Shown here: one piece after another, positions 16,172-23,443 of the stretch
Layout: each line of letters starts with the position of its first letter
Numbering within the stretch: the first letter of the stretch is position 1
DNA from: Paractinoplanes toevensis
GTDB taxonomy: Bacteria; Actinomycetota; Actinomycetes; Mycobacteriales; Micromonosporaceae
Direction of reading: 5' to 3'
NCBI RefSeq assembly: GCF_018332695.1
Contig: NZ_BOQN01000107.1
Location: 58,841 to 122,840 of the forward strand
DNA: 64,000 nt
Translations under genes and position numbers: made by a program
The notes under the pieces: generated by a model
Told to the model about the DNA's origin: nothing
What the model saw: the letters and a program-made list of their open reading frames with translations, nothing else
Databases searched by the model: none

Positions 16172-17356
16172 ATGAAGGCTTTGACATGGCAGGGCACCGG
16201 CAAGGTCTCGGTGGAGACGGTGCCGGACCCGAGGATCCAGGATCCGACCGACGCGATCGTGCGCATCACCTCCACCGCGATCTGCGGGTCCGACCTGCAC
16301 CTGTACGACGTGCTCGGCATGTTCCTCGACAAGGGCGACGTTCTCGGGCACGAGCCGATGGGCGTGGTCGAGGAGGTCGGCGCCGAGGTCACCCACATCA
16401 GGCCGGGCGACCGGGTGGTCATCCCGTTCAACATCTCGTGCGGCCACTGCTGGATGTGCGAGCGTGGCTTCTTCGCCCAGTGCGAGACCACCCAGGTGCG
16501 CGACCAGCACAAGGGCGCCTCCCTGTTCGGCTACACCAAGCTGTACGGGCAGGTGCCCGGCGGCCAGGCCGAGTACCTGCGGGTGCCGCAGGCCCAGTTC
16601 GGCCCGATCAAGGTGCCGGACGGTCACCCGGACGAGCGCTACCTGTTCCTGTCCGACGTGCTCACCACGTCGTGGCAGGCCGCCCGGTACGCGGATATCC
16701 GCCCCGGGGACACCGTCTTCGTCACCGGTCTCGGCCCGATCGGCCAGATGAGCGCCCGGATCGCCCTGCACCTGGGCGCCGGCCGGGTCATCGCCTCCGA
16801 CAACGTGCCCGAGCGCCTGGCCATGGCCGCCCGGCACGGCGTGGAGGTGCTCGACACCTCGAAGGTCGACGACGTGCCCGCGGCGGTGCTGGACCTGACG
16901 AACGGGCGCGGTGCCGACGGCGTGATCGAGGCGGTCGGGATGGAGGCGCACGGCTCGCCGCTCCAGGCGGCCGCGGTCAAGGCGGCCGGGATGCTGCCGG
17001 ATGCGATCGCCCGCAAGGCGATCGACACGGCCGGCATCGACCGGATGGCCGCGCTCACCGACGCGTTCGGCGCGGTGCGGCGGGCCGGCACGGTGTCGAT
17101 CATCGGGGTGTACGGCGGTCAGGCCGACCCGATCCCGATGATGGACCTGTTCGACAAGGGCGTGACGCTGCGGATGGGCCAGGCCCACGTGAAGCGCTGG
17201 GTGGACGAGATCATGCCGTTGCTGACCGGCGACGACGACCCGCTCGGCGTGGACGACCTGGTCACCCACCGGCTGCCGCTGGGCGAGGCGCCGCACGCGT
17301 ACGACATGTTCAAGAAGAAGGAGGACGGCTGCATCAAGGTCGTCCTGAAGCCCTGA
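16172..17356 (+). CDS. zinc-dependent alcohol/formaldehyde dehydrogenase
   Basis: 394 residues of the medium-chain dehydrogenase family. The catalytic zinc site is seen in CGSDLHLYD and GHEPMGVVEEVG, the structural zinc cysteines in the CGHCWMCERGFFAQC segment, and the NAD(P) Rossmann loop in VTGLGPIGQM. Length and the conserved FGAVRRAGT region place it in the glutathione-independent formaldehyde dehydrogenase/threonine dehydrogenase-like branch common in actinobacteria. Start choice between GTG 16169 and ATG 16172 is open; the ATG is used. It may respond to aldehyde or oxidative stress, judging by its hemerythrin and Hsp20 neighbours. Confidence 0.88.
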   Translation: MKALTWQGTGKVSVETVPDPRIQDPTDAIVRITSTAICGSDLHLYDVLGMFLDKGDVLGHEPMGVVEEVGAEVTHIRPGDRVVIPFNISCGHCWMCERGFFAQCETTQVRDQHKGASLFGYTKLYGQVPGGQAEYLRVPQAQFGPIKVPDGHPDERYLFLSDVLTTSWQAARYADIRPGDTVFVTGLGPIGQMSARIALHLGAGRVIASDNVPERLAMAARHGVEVLDTSKVDDVPAAVLDLTNGRGADGVIEAVGMEAHGSPLQAAAVKAAGMLPDAIARKAIDTAGIDRMAALTDAFGAVRRAGTVSIIGVYGGQADPIPMMDLFDKGVTLRMGQAHVKRWVDEIMPLLTGDDDPLGVDDLVTHRLPLGEAPHAYDMFKKKEDGCIKVVLKP

Positions 17357-17374
17357 AAAATCTTGGCAAAGCAC

Positions 17375-17401
17375 TTGGCACTCCTCGGTGCCAAGTGCTA
17401 A
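17375..17401 (+). promoter_or_regulatory. CIRCE-like operator
   Basis: TTGGCACTC-N9-AAGTGCTAA matches the CIRCE consensus TTAGCACTC-N9-GAGTGCTAA at 16 of 18 arm positions with exact spacing. It also sits in a larger perfect inverted repeat with 12-base arms (17369-17380 and 17387-17398). HrcA binding in heat-shock control is the established meaning of CIRCE. Confidence 0.65.
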
Positions 17402-17744
17402 ACAACGACCGGTTCGCCGGGCAGATGCTCGCCGGTCCCGGGACGACGGCCATGCCGCTCGACCTCTACCGCTCCGGTGACCACTTCGTGCTGCACTGCG
17501 ACCTCGCGGGTGCCGACCCGGGTTCGGTGCACGTCGGTGTCGACAACCGGGTGCTGACCATTCGCGCCGAGCGTTCCCCGCGCACCGATGACGACCTGCA
17601 GTGGGTTCGCCGCGAGCGGCTCACCGGCACGTTCGAGCGCCGCATCACCGTCGGCGACGGCCTCGACCTCGACGCGATCACCGCGCCTGGCAGGACGGCG
17701 TGCTGACCGTGACGCTCCCGGTCGCCGAGACCGTCGAGTCCTGA
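17396..17744 (+). pseudogene. Hsp20 small heat-shock protein gene with a -1 frameshift
   Basis: An α-crystallin-type chaperone: MPLDLYRSGDHFVLHCDLAG, then VHVGVDNRVLTIRAERS and RRERLTGTFERRITVGDGLDL. Near 17690 one base is missing (GCGCCTGGCAG; one more base gives an alanine codon), so the frame stops early at 17706. The proper end, QDGVLTVTLPVAETVES, follows in the next frame and ends at 17744. Without that last strand the dimer/oligomer interface is lost. The likely start is a GTG at 17396 inside the operator, giving the family-like VLNNDRFAGQML; the ATG at 17425 is an alternative. It could be a sequencing error, since the rest is intact. Confidence 0.75.
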
Positions 17745-17751
17745 CGCGAGC

Positions 17752-17782
17752 GGGCTGGGCGGGAGGTGCTCCCGCCCGGCCC
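17752..17782. terminator. hairpin terminator between Hsp20 and the SDR gene
   Basis: Fourteen-base arms (17752-17765 and 17769-17782, one mismatch) with a GTG loop, between convergent genes. It would serve both directions. Confidence 0.7.
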
Positions 17783-17788
17783 GGTCCG

Positions 17789-18868
17789 TCAGTAGGGGTC
17801 GCCCGTTCCGGGCAGGCGGCCCCGGGCCAGGCCACCGGGTCGGCCGGGCTGGTCCGGATCGGCCGACAGCGGCGGGCTCGGCGCGAGGCCGGCCCGCGCG
17901 GCGATCCCGGCGACCAGTTCGCGCAGCGCCGCCACCGCGTCGTGCCGCGGCTGCCAGCCGAGTTCCGCGGTTGCCCGCGCACTCGACATCAACGGCGCGT
18001 TCAGGGCCAGGTGCACCCAGCCCGCGTCGATCGGCTGCAGCCGCAGATGCCAGCTGAGCGCGGCCGCCCCGGTCAGCGCGATGGCCGGCACCGGCACCCG
18101 GACGCCGCGGAACACCTCGGCCGCCAGTCGCGGATCCAGAACCGGGCCGGCCGCGATGTTGAACGCGCCCCGGATGTCGGTGCGCAGAATCCGGGCGTAC
18201 GCGTCGGCTACGTCGTCGGCGTGCACGGCCTGCATGCGCAGTCTCCGGTGCGACGGCACCACCGGGATCCGCTCGTGCCGCAGCAGCCGGGCGGGCAGCA
18301 GCGGCCCCGCGAAATACCGGGCGATCTCGGTGCCCGCCTCCCGCTGGAAGATCAGACCGGGCCGGACCCGCACCACCCGCAGCCCCGGATGATCCCCCTC
18401 GATCTCGTCGAGCATCCGCTCGACCAGGGCCTTGTGCCGGCTGTAGGACGATTCGACCACCCCGCTGCGGGGATGACTCTCGGTCACGAACTCGTCCTTC
18501 GGTCCCGGCGAGTAGACCCCGACCGAGGACGCCTGCACCAGCGTGCCGACGCCGGTCCGCAGCACCGCCCGGGCGACCTCGCGACCGCCGAGCACGTTCG
18601 TCCGGAACAGCCGGCGCGGGCTGTGGCTGGGCTGGATCTGCCAGGACAGATTGATGACGGCGGCGGCACCCCGGAAGATCGGTTCCAGCCGCGCGGCCGC
18701 GCCCTCCCCGGCCACGTCCACCGAGTGCCAGTCCACGTCCCGGTAGACGCCCTCCGGTTCGGGCAGGCGCCGGGCCACCCCGGCGATTTCGAGATCGGTT
18801 TCGGTCCGCAGCCGGCGCAGAAGGGCCGTGCCCGCGTTTCCCGTCGCTCCGACGATCACCACACGCAT
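17789..18868 (-). CDS. NAD-dependent epimerase/dehydratase-family protein (extended SDR)
   Basis: 359 residues. The nucleotide-binding GATGNAGTALLRRL starts at residue 7, the serine region reads VQASSVGVYSPG, and the catalytic YxxxK is SYSRHKALVER. The later PGLIFQ, VHADDVADAY and FNIAAGPVLD segments fit NAD-dependent sugar epimerases and dehydratases. The ATG at 18868 begins right at the β-strand (MRVVIVGATG); an upstream ATG would add four residues. It is divergent from the acyl-CoA dehydrogenase/PIG-L/methyltransferase/glycosyltransferase operon with a 63-base gap, so a shared role in sugar modification is possible. Confidence 0.85.
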   Translation of the reverse strand: MRVVIVGATGNAGTALLRRLRTETDLEIAGVARRLPEPEGVYRDVDWHSVDVAGEGAAARLEPIFRGAAAVINLSWQIQPSHSPRRLFRTNVLGGREVARAVLRTGVGTLVQASSVGVYSPGPKDEFVTESHPRSGVVESSYSRHKALVERMLDEIEGDHPGLRVVRVRPGLIFQREAGTEIARYFAGPLLPARLLRHERIPVVPSHRRLRMQAVHADDVADAYARILRTDIRGAFNIAAGPVLDPRLAAEVFRGVRVPVPAIALTGAAALSWHLRLQPIDAGWVHLALNAPLMSSARATAELGWQPRHDAVAALRELVAGIAARAGLAPSPPLSADPDQPGRPGGLARGRLPGTGDPY

Positions 18869-18931
18869 GACGTCGGGCATACCCGCACTACGGCCGCCGA
18901 ACCGTGGTTGACCGGTACCCGGACGGGGAAC

Positions 18932-19843
18932 ATGCCGCTCGTGCACATGATCACCCTGCCCGACCTCCCCCTGCCCGGCCACGGCGCCACCGCGGAACGC
19001 CTGCGCGGCCTGGCCGCCCTGGGCCGCGCCGACCTGGTCGATTGCCGGCTGGCCGAGGGCCACCTGGACGCGGTGGCCATTCTCGCCGAACTCGGCGAGA
19101 ACAACGACGGGGAACGCTGGGGCGTCTGGGCGGCGGCTCCTTCTTCCGTACGGGCGGAGCACGGTCCCGGCGGCTGGCGGCTCAGCGGTGACCGCCCGTG
19201 GTGCTCGGGCGCGGCCTGGTGCACGGACGCCCTGGTCACCGCGGCCGCCGAGGACGGGATCCGGCTGTTCGCGGTCCGCAACGAGCGCCCGCACGCGACC
19301 CCGCTCGACGGCACCTGGCCGGCGATCGGTATGGCCGGCAGCGACAGCCGCACGATCCGCTTCACCGAGGCACCCGCGCGTGCGGTCGGCGGCCCCGGCG
19401 CGTACGTCGATCGGCCCGGTTTCTGGCACGGCGGCGTCGGCGTCGCCGCCTGCTGGTTCGGCGGCGCCCTGGGCGTGGCCGACACCCTGCTCGACGCGGC
19501 CCGCCGCACGGATGCCGGCCCGCACGCCCTGGCCCACCTGGGCGGGGTCGACGTCGCCCTGGGCGCGGCCCGCGCGGTGCTGGCCGAGGCCGCCGCCGCG
19601 ATCGACGCCGACCCGAAGGCCGATGCCCACCGCCTGGCCGTGCGGGTCCGGTCGACGGTCGAGGCCGCCGCCGCCGAGGTGATCGACCGGGTCGGCCGGG
19701 CTCTGGGCGCCGGCCCGCTGTGCCGCGACGAGGCACATGCCCGGCGCGTCGCCGACCTGACCGTCTATCTGCGCCAGAGCCACGCGGAAGGCGACCTGGA
19801 ACAGCTGGGCCGGCTCCTGGCCGAGGGCGAGGACCGGTGGTGA
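18932..19843 (+). CDS. acyl-CoA dehydrogenase-family protein, shortened
   Basis: 303 residues, against about 380 in usual acyl-CoA dehydrogenases. The flavin-contact β-domain is visible (GERWGVWAAAPSS, GGWRLSGDRPWCSGAAWCTDALV, IRFTEAPARAV) and the C-terminal helices end LTVYLRQSHAEGDLEQLG, as in DszC-like flavoproteins. The usual catalytic glutamate motif near the C-terminus is not seen, so a normal dehydrogenase reaction is doubtful. The ATG at 18932 has GGGGAA upstream. It is the first gene of a four-gene operon and overlaps the next gene by four bases (GTGA). Confidence 0.75.
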   Translation: MPLVHMITLPDLPLPGHGATAERLRGLAALGRADLVDCRLAEGHLDAVAILAELGENNDGERWGVWAAAPSSVRAEHGPGGWRLSGDRPWCSGAAWCTDALVTAAAEDGIRLFAVRNERPHATPLDGTWPAIGMAGSDSRTIRFTEAPARAVGGPGAYVDRPGFWHGGVGVAACWFGGALGVADTLLDAARRTDAGPHALAHLGGVDVALGAARAVLAEAAAAIDADPKADAHRLAVRVRSTVEAAAAEVIDRVGRALGAGPLCRDEAHARRVADLTVYLRQSHAEGDLEQLGRLLAEGEDRW

Positions 19844-20556
19844 GGCCGATCGCCGGCGAGGGCACGCCCGAGGGCACCTGGCGGGCGTGGAGCGCGCCGG
19901 ATCGGTGGCCGGCGCTGCCGCTCGACCCGCCCGGGCCGCCGCTGGTGGTGGCGCCGCACCCGGACGACGAGATTCTCGGCGTGGCCGGGCTGATGAGCGT
20001 GCTCGGCTCGGCCGATCTCGCCGCCGTCACCGACGGCGAGGCCTCGCATCCGGGCTCGTTCGTGCACACGCCGGAGGAGTTGGCCGCGATCCGGCGGGCC
20101 GAGACCGACGAGGCGCTGCGCCGGCTGCGGATCGACGGCACCGTGTTCCGGCTCGGGCAGGCCGACGGGGCTATCGACGAGGACCGCCTGGCCGCAGACC
20201 TCACGAAGCTGCTCACGCCGGGGCGGTGGTGCCTGGTGACCTGGCGCGGGGACGGGCATCCGGACCATGAAGCCGCCGGGCGGGCCGCGGCGCGAGCCTG
20301 TGCCGAGACCGGGGCGCGACTGCTGGAGTACCCGATCTGGACCTGGCACTGGGCGTACCCCGATGATCCGGACGTGCCCTGGCAGCGGGCCCGGCGGATC
20401 GATCTGCCGCCGGCCGCGCAGGCGGCCAAGGCCGCCGCGATCGCGGCCTTCCCCAGCCAGATCGAACCGCTCGGCCCGGCCGAGGCCGACGCCGCGATCC
20501 TGCCGCCGCACGTGCTCGCCCGGTTCGCCCGCCCGTTTGAGGTGATCTTCGAATGA
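19840..20556 (+). CDS. PIG-L-family N-acetyl-sugar deacetylase
   Basis: 238 residues. The zinc motif APHPDDEILG (about residue 35) and a later GDGHPDHEAAG segment mark the LmbE/PIG-L family, which removes acetyl groups from N-acetylglucosamine-containing molecules such as GlcNAc-inositol or glycolipid precursors. The GTG start overlaps the stop of the preceding gene, and the stop overlaps the ATG of the next one, so expression is tightly coupled. Substrate is unknown; an N-acetylated sugar made by the operon's glycosyltransferase is plausible. Confidence 0.88.
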   Translation: MRPIAGEGTPEGTWRAWSAPDRWPALPLDPPGPPLVVAPHPDDEILGVAGLMSVLGSADLAAVTDGEASHPGSFVHTPEELAAIRRAETDEALRRLRIDGTVFRLGQADGAIDEDRLAADLTKLLTPGRWCLVTWRGDGHPDHEAAGRAAARACAETGARLLEYPIWTWHWAYPDDPDVPWQRARRIDLPPAAQAAKAAAIAAFPSQIEPLGPAEADAAILPPHVLARFARPFEVIFE

Positions 20557-21152
20557 CCACGCCGATCAGTTACTTCGAGCAGATGTACGCGGCCGACCCG
20601 GACCCGTGGAGCTTCGAGACCCGCTGGTACGACGCCCGTAAGCACGCGCTCACGGTGGACGCGCTGCCGCGCCGCCGCTACCGGTCGGGCTTCGAACCGG
20701 GCTGTTCGACCGGCATGCTCACCGCGCGCCTGGCCGGCCGCTGCGAACGGCTGCTGGCCGTCGACGCGGTCGCCGCGGCGGTCGAGACCGCCGCCGGACG
20801 GGTCGCCGGGCAGCCGCACGTCGAGGTTCGCACCGCGCGGATGCCGCACGAGTGGCCGGACGGCAGGTTCGACCTGATCGTGCTGTCCGAGCTGGGTTAC
20901 TACTTCGCCGACGCCGACCTGACGACCCTGCTCGACCGGGCGGTCTCGTCCCTCGACGCGGACGGTGACCTGGTGGCCGTGCACTGGCGGTGGCCGGTCG
21001 AGGAGCACGCCCGCCCCGGCGACGAGGTGCACGCCGCGATCGCGGCCCGGCCCGGCCTGCACCGGCTGGCCCGGCACGAGGAGGCGGACTTCATCCTGGA
21101 GGTGTTCGGCCGCGACCCGGCGTCGGTCGCCCGGCGCGCGGGCCTGGTATGA
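20553..21152 (+). CDS. SAM-dependent methyltransferase, NodS-like
   Basis: 199 residues. Opens MTTPISYFEQMYAADPDPWS, a typical NodS-family N-terminus, with the SAM loop at FEPGCSTGMLTARLA and the acidic motif LLAVDAV. FDLIVLSELGYYF is the family's post-I region. NodS itself N-methylates the deacetylated glucosamine of rhizobial Nod factor; this homologue follows a deacetylase and precedes a glycosyltransferase. N-methylation of an amino sugar is therefore an attractive but untested role. It overlaps both neighbours by four bases. Confidence 0.85.
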   Translation: MTTPISYFEQMYAADPDPWSFETRWYDARKHALTVDALPRRRYRSGFEPGCSTGMLTARLAGRCERLLAVDAVAAAVETAAGRVAGQPHVEVRTARMPHEWPDGRFDLIVLSELGYYFADADLTTLLDRAVSSLDADGDLVAVHWRWPVEEHARPGDEVHAAIAARPGLHRLARHEEADFILEVFGRDPASVARRAGLV

Positions 21153-21841
21153 CCCGGGTCGCGGTCATCGTGCCCGCCCACGACGAGCAGTCCCTGCTCC
21201 CGGCCTGCCTGAGCGCCCTGCGCGCGGCCGCCGCCCCGGTGAACGCTCGTCTGATCGTCGTCGCGGACGCCTGCACCGACGACACCGCCCTGGTGGCCGC
21301 GGCGGGCGGCGCCGACGTCGTGACGATCGAGGAGCGGAATGTCGGCCGGGCTCGGGCCGCCGGGGTCGAGCAGGCCCTGCGCGGCGGAGCGTACTGGCTG
21401 GCCACCACGGACGCCGACAGCCGGGTACCGCCGAACTGGCTGCACTGGCAGCTCGATCACGCCCGGACCGGCGCCGACCTGGTGGCCGGCACGGTCGAAG
21501 TGGACGACTGGTCGGGCTGGCCCGGCCCGCTGCCGTCCCGGTACGAGCGCCTCTACCGGGAGCTGGTCGCGGGCGTTCGGCACGGGCACATCCACGGCGC
21601 CAACCTGGGCTTCCGCGCCTCCGCCTATCGGGCCGCGGGCGGCTTCCCGGAGCTGCCCCGCGACGAGGACCGCGGCCTGGTGGCCCGGGTCCGGGCGAGC
21701 GGCGGCCGGGTGGTCACCGACGCCGGCTGCCCGGTGCGCACGAGCGCCCGGCCGGACGGCCGGGCCCCGCACGGCTTCGCCGCCCACCTGCACGGTCTGG
21801 CGTCGGACAGCCTGGCCCTGGACAGCCGAACGGCCCGGTGA
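21149..21841 (+). CDS. family 2 glycosyltransferase
   Basis: 230 residues. The GT-A fold starts VAVIVPAHDEQSLLPACL, continues RLIVVADACTDDTALVA, and has the metal-binding DADS in WLATTDADSRVPPNW. GANLGFRASAYRAAGGFPEL and the EDRGL acid region complete the GT2 pattern. No membrane helices, so it is cytosolic or peripheral, unlike the multi-helix NodC or hyaluronan synthases. Last gene of the operon; its stop codon lies inside a hairpin terminator. Confidence 0.9.
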   Translation: MTRVAVIVPAHDEQSLLPACLSALRAAAAPVNARLIVVADACTDDTALVAAAGGADVVTIEERNVGRARAAGVEQALRGGAYWLATTDADSRVPPNWLHWQLDHARTGADLVAGTVEVDDWSGWPGPLPSRYERLYRELVAGVRHGHIHGANLGFRASAYRAAGGFPELPRDEDRGLVARVRASGGRVVTDAGCPVRTSARPDGRAPHGFAAHLHGLASDSLALDSRTAR

Positions 21842-21855
21842 ATCACCGGGCCGTT
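21829..21855. terminator. bidirectional hairpin terminator
   Basis: Perfect 12-base stem AACGGCCCGGTG / CACCGGGCCGTT around AAT. It includes the glycosyltransferase stop codon and lies 16 bases from the end of the convergent csbD gene; TTGCTTTC follows on the plus strand. Confidence 0.8.
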
Positions 21856-21870
21856 GCTTTCGAGGGGGCG

Positions 21871-22044
21871 TCAGGACTTGAAGGCGTCCTTGACGTTCTC
21901 CACGGCCTGCTTCAGCTTCGAGCTGCTCTGGTCGGCCTTGCCCTCGGCCTCGAGCTGCTCGTCGTCGGTGGCCTTGCCGACACCCTCTTTGACCTTGCCG
22001 CCGACTTCCTCGGCCTTGTTGTCAACCTTGTCGTCGAAAGCCAT
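21871..22044 (-). CDS. csbD: CsbD-family general stress protein
   Basis: 57 residues: MAFDDKVDNKAEEVGGKVKE then a lysine- and glutamate-rich helix ending NVKDAFKS. Composition and the repeated K-x-x-E-G-x pattern are those of CsbD, a small soluble stress-induced protein. The ATG at 22044 has GGAGG 6 bases upstream, and a SigB-like promoter lies 38 bases further up. CsbD in Bacillus is a SigB regulon member; its biochemical function is not known. Confidence 0.9.
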   Translation of the reverse strand: MAFDDKVDNKAEEVGGKVKEGVGKATDDEQLEAEGKADQSSSKLKQAVENVKDAFKS

Positions 22045-22081
22045 CTCTTGCCTCCACATCATCGTGCGAACGACATGGGGG

Positions 22082-22107
22082 ATACCCGTGCTTGCTGATC
22101 GGCAATC
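22082..22107 (-). promoter_or_regulatory. SigB-type stress promoter for csbD
   Basis: On the minus strand GATT-N16-GGGTAT fits the GNTT-N14-16-GGGTAT pattern of SigB-type sigma factors. Position and gene product agree with general-stress control. Confidence 0.6.
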
Positions 22108-22189
22108 ATTTCGATCCGCTGATAAACAGCTGATAAGCATCTGTGATCGGTGCCGATCGCGAATCCGCGATGGACAGGGCCTCGGATTG

Positions 22190-22206
22190 CCTACTAGTTT
22201 CGTAGG
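22190..22206. promoter_or_regulatory. short inverted repeat upstream of the LLM operon
   Basis: CCTAC-N7-GTAGG lies 32 bases before the first LLM ATG; a further GTAG follows at about 22211. It may be an operator for the LLM-ABC operon. Evidence is limited to symmetry and position. Confidence 0.3.
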
Positions 22207-22237
22207 TGTTGTAGAGAATTGCAGAGAGGACTCCACC

Positions 22238-23443
22238 ATGAGTGCCGACGCCTTCGAACCGGCCATCCCGTCGACCGCATCGCCGGAGGTGGAGTTCATC
22301 AGCCTCACCCACCCGAACCCGTCGACCGAGCTCGACCCGGTGCCCTCGCGCGGCATCGACCTGAAGTTCTTCCGCAAATACGTGCGGACGCTCGAGGAGG
22401 GCGGCTTCGACTACACCCTGCTGCCGTACGGGTCGGCCAGCGCCGACTCGTTCGTCGTGGCCAGTGCGGTCGGGCAGCTCACCGAGCGGATCAAGCCGAT
22501 CGTCGCGCTGCGGCCCAACACCACCTTTCCCACCGTGGCCGCGCAGAAGCTCGCCACTCTCGACCAGCTCACCGAGGGCCGCGCGGTGGTCCACCTGATC
22601 ACCGGCGGCAACGACGCCGAGCAGGCCCGGCAGGGCGACCACCTGCCCAAGTCCCGGCGCTACGCCCGCACCTCGGAGTACGTCGACATCCTGCGCCGCT
22701 CCTGGACCGAGCCGGCGCCGTTCGACCACGACGGCGAGTTCTACCGGTTCGAGGGCTTCGGGCCGGGCTTCCTGCCGTACGAGGGGCCGATCCCGATCTC
22801 CATCGGCGGCCAGTCCGACGAGGCCTTCGCGATCGGCGGCGAGAAGGGCGACATCTTCAGCTTCTGGGGCGAACCGCTCGACGACCTGCGCGGCGAGATC
22901 GACCGGGTGCACCGGATCGCCCGCGAGTCCGGCCGCACCACGCTGCCCCGCATCTGGGTGACGTTCCGGCCGATCATCGCCCAGACCGACAAGCTGGCCT
23001 GGGAAAAGGCCCACGAGTACGTCGACCGGGTCGCCGCCAACTTCGCCAAGGTGCGGCCACTGGCCCAGGGCACCCCGCAGAACGTCGGCTCGCAACGGGC
23101 CCTGGCCTTCGCCAACCGCGCCGACCTCTACGACCGGGCGCTCTGGACCAGGACCGCGGCCGCCACCAACGCGGCCGGAGCGTCGACCGCCCTGGTCGGC
23201 TCGCCCGAGACGGTCGCCGCGGCGATCCTCGACTACGTCGACCAGGGCGCGTCGCTGGTGTCGATCCGCGGTTACGACACCCTCGCCGACGCGGTCGACT
23301 ACGGCCGTTACATCCTGCCGCTGGTCCGCCAGGAGATCGCCCACCGCAAGGCCACCGGGCAGCGCAGCGGCTTCCAGGCCGAGCACCCCGGGAACTACGG
23401 CACCGAGTACGCCGGGTACGCCACGGCACCCCATGCCGCCTGA
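22238..23443 (+). CDS. LLM-class flavin-dependent monooxygenase, SsuD-like
   Basis: 401 residues. A bacterial-luciferase-like TIM barrel: GIDLKFFRKYVRTLEEGGFD, SFVVASAVGQLTERIKPIVA, LATLDQLTEGRAVVHLITGG and GPIPISIGGQSDEAFAIGGE match the alkanesulfonate monooxygenase (SsuD) branch. These enzymes use reduced FMN and O2, often to release sulfite from sulfonates. The ATG at 22238 has GAGAGGA upstream. The stop overlaps the next ABC gene by 11 bases, so it is the first gene of a coupled operon. Substrate is unknown. Confidence 0.9.
   Translation: MSADAFEPAIPSTASPEVEFISLTHPNPSTELDPVPSRGIDLKFFRKYVRTLEEGGFDYTLLPYGSASADSFVVASAVGQLTERIKPIVALRPNTTFPTVAAQKLATLDQLTEGRAVVHLITGGNDAEQARQGDHLPKSRRYARTSEYVDILRRSWTEPAPFDHDGEFYRFEGFGPGFLPYEGPIPISIGGQSDEAFAIGGEKGDIFSFWGEPLDDLRGEIDRVHRIARESGRTTLPRIWVTFRPIIAQTDKLAWEKAHEYVDRVAANFAKVRPLAQGTPQNVGSQRALAFANRADLYDRALWTRTAAATNAAGASTALVGSPETVAAAILDYVDQGASLVSIRGYDTLADAVDYGRYILPLVRQEIAHRKATGQRSGFQAEHPGNYGTEYAGYATAPHAA

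Noticed and set aside
17588..19843. 751-codon plus-strand frame as one protein
   Set aside because: Only its last 303 codons resemble a family; the first part is antisense to the SDR gene. The start was moved to 18932.
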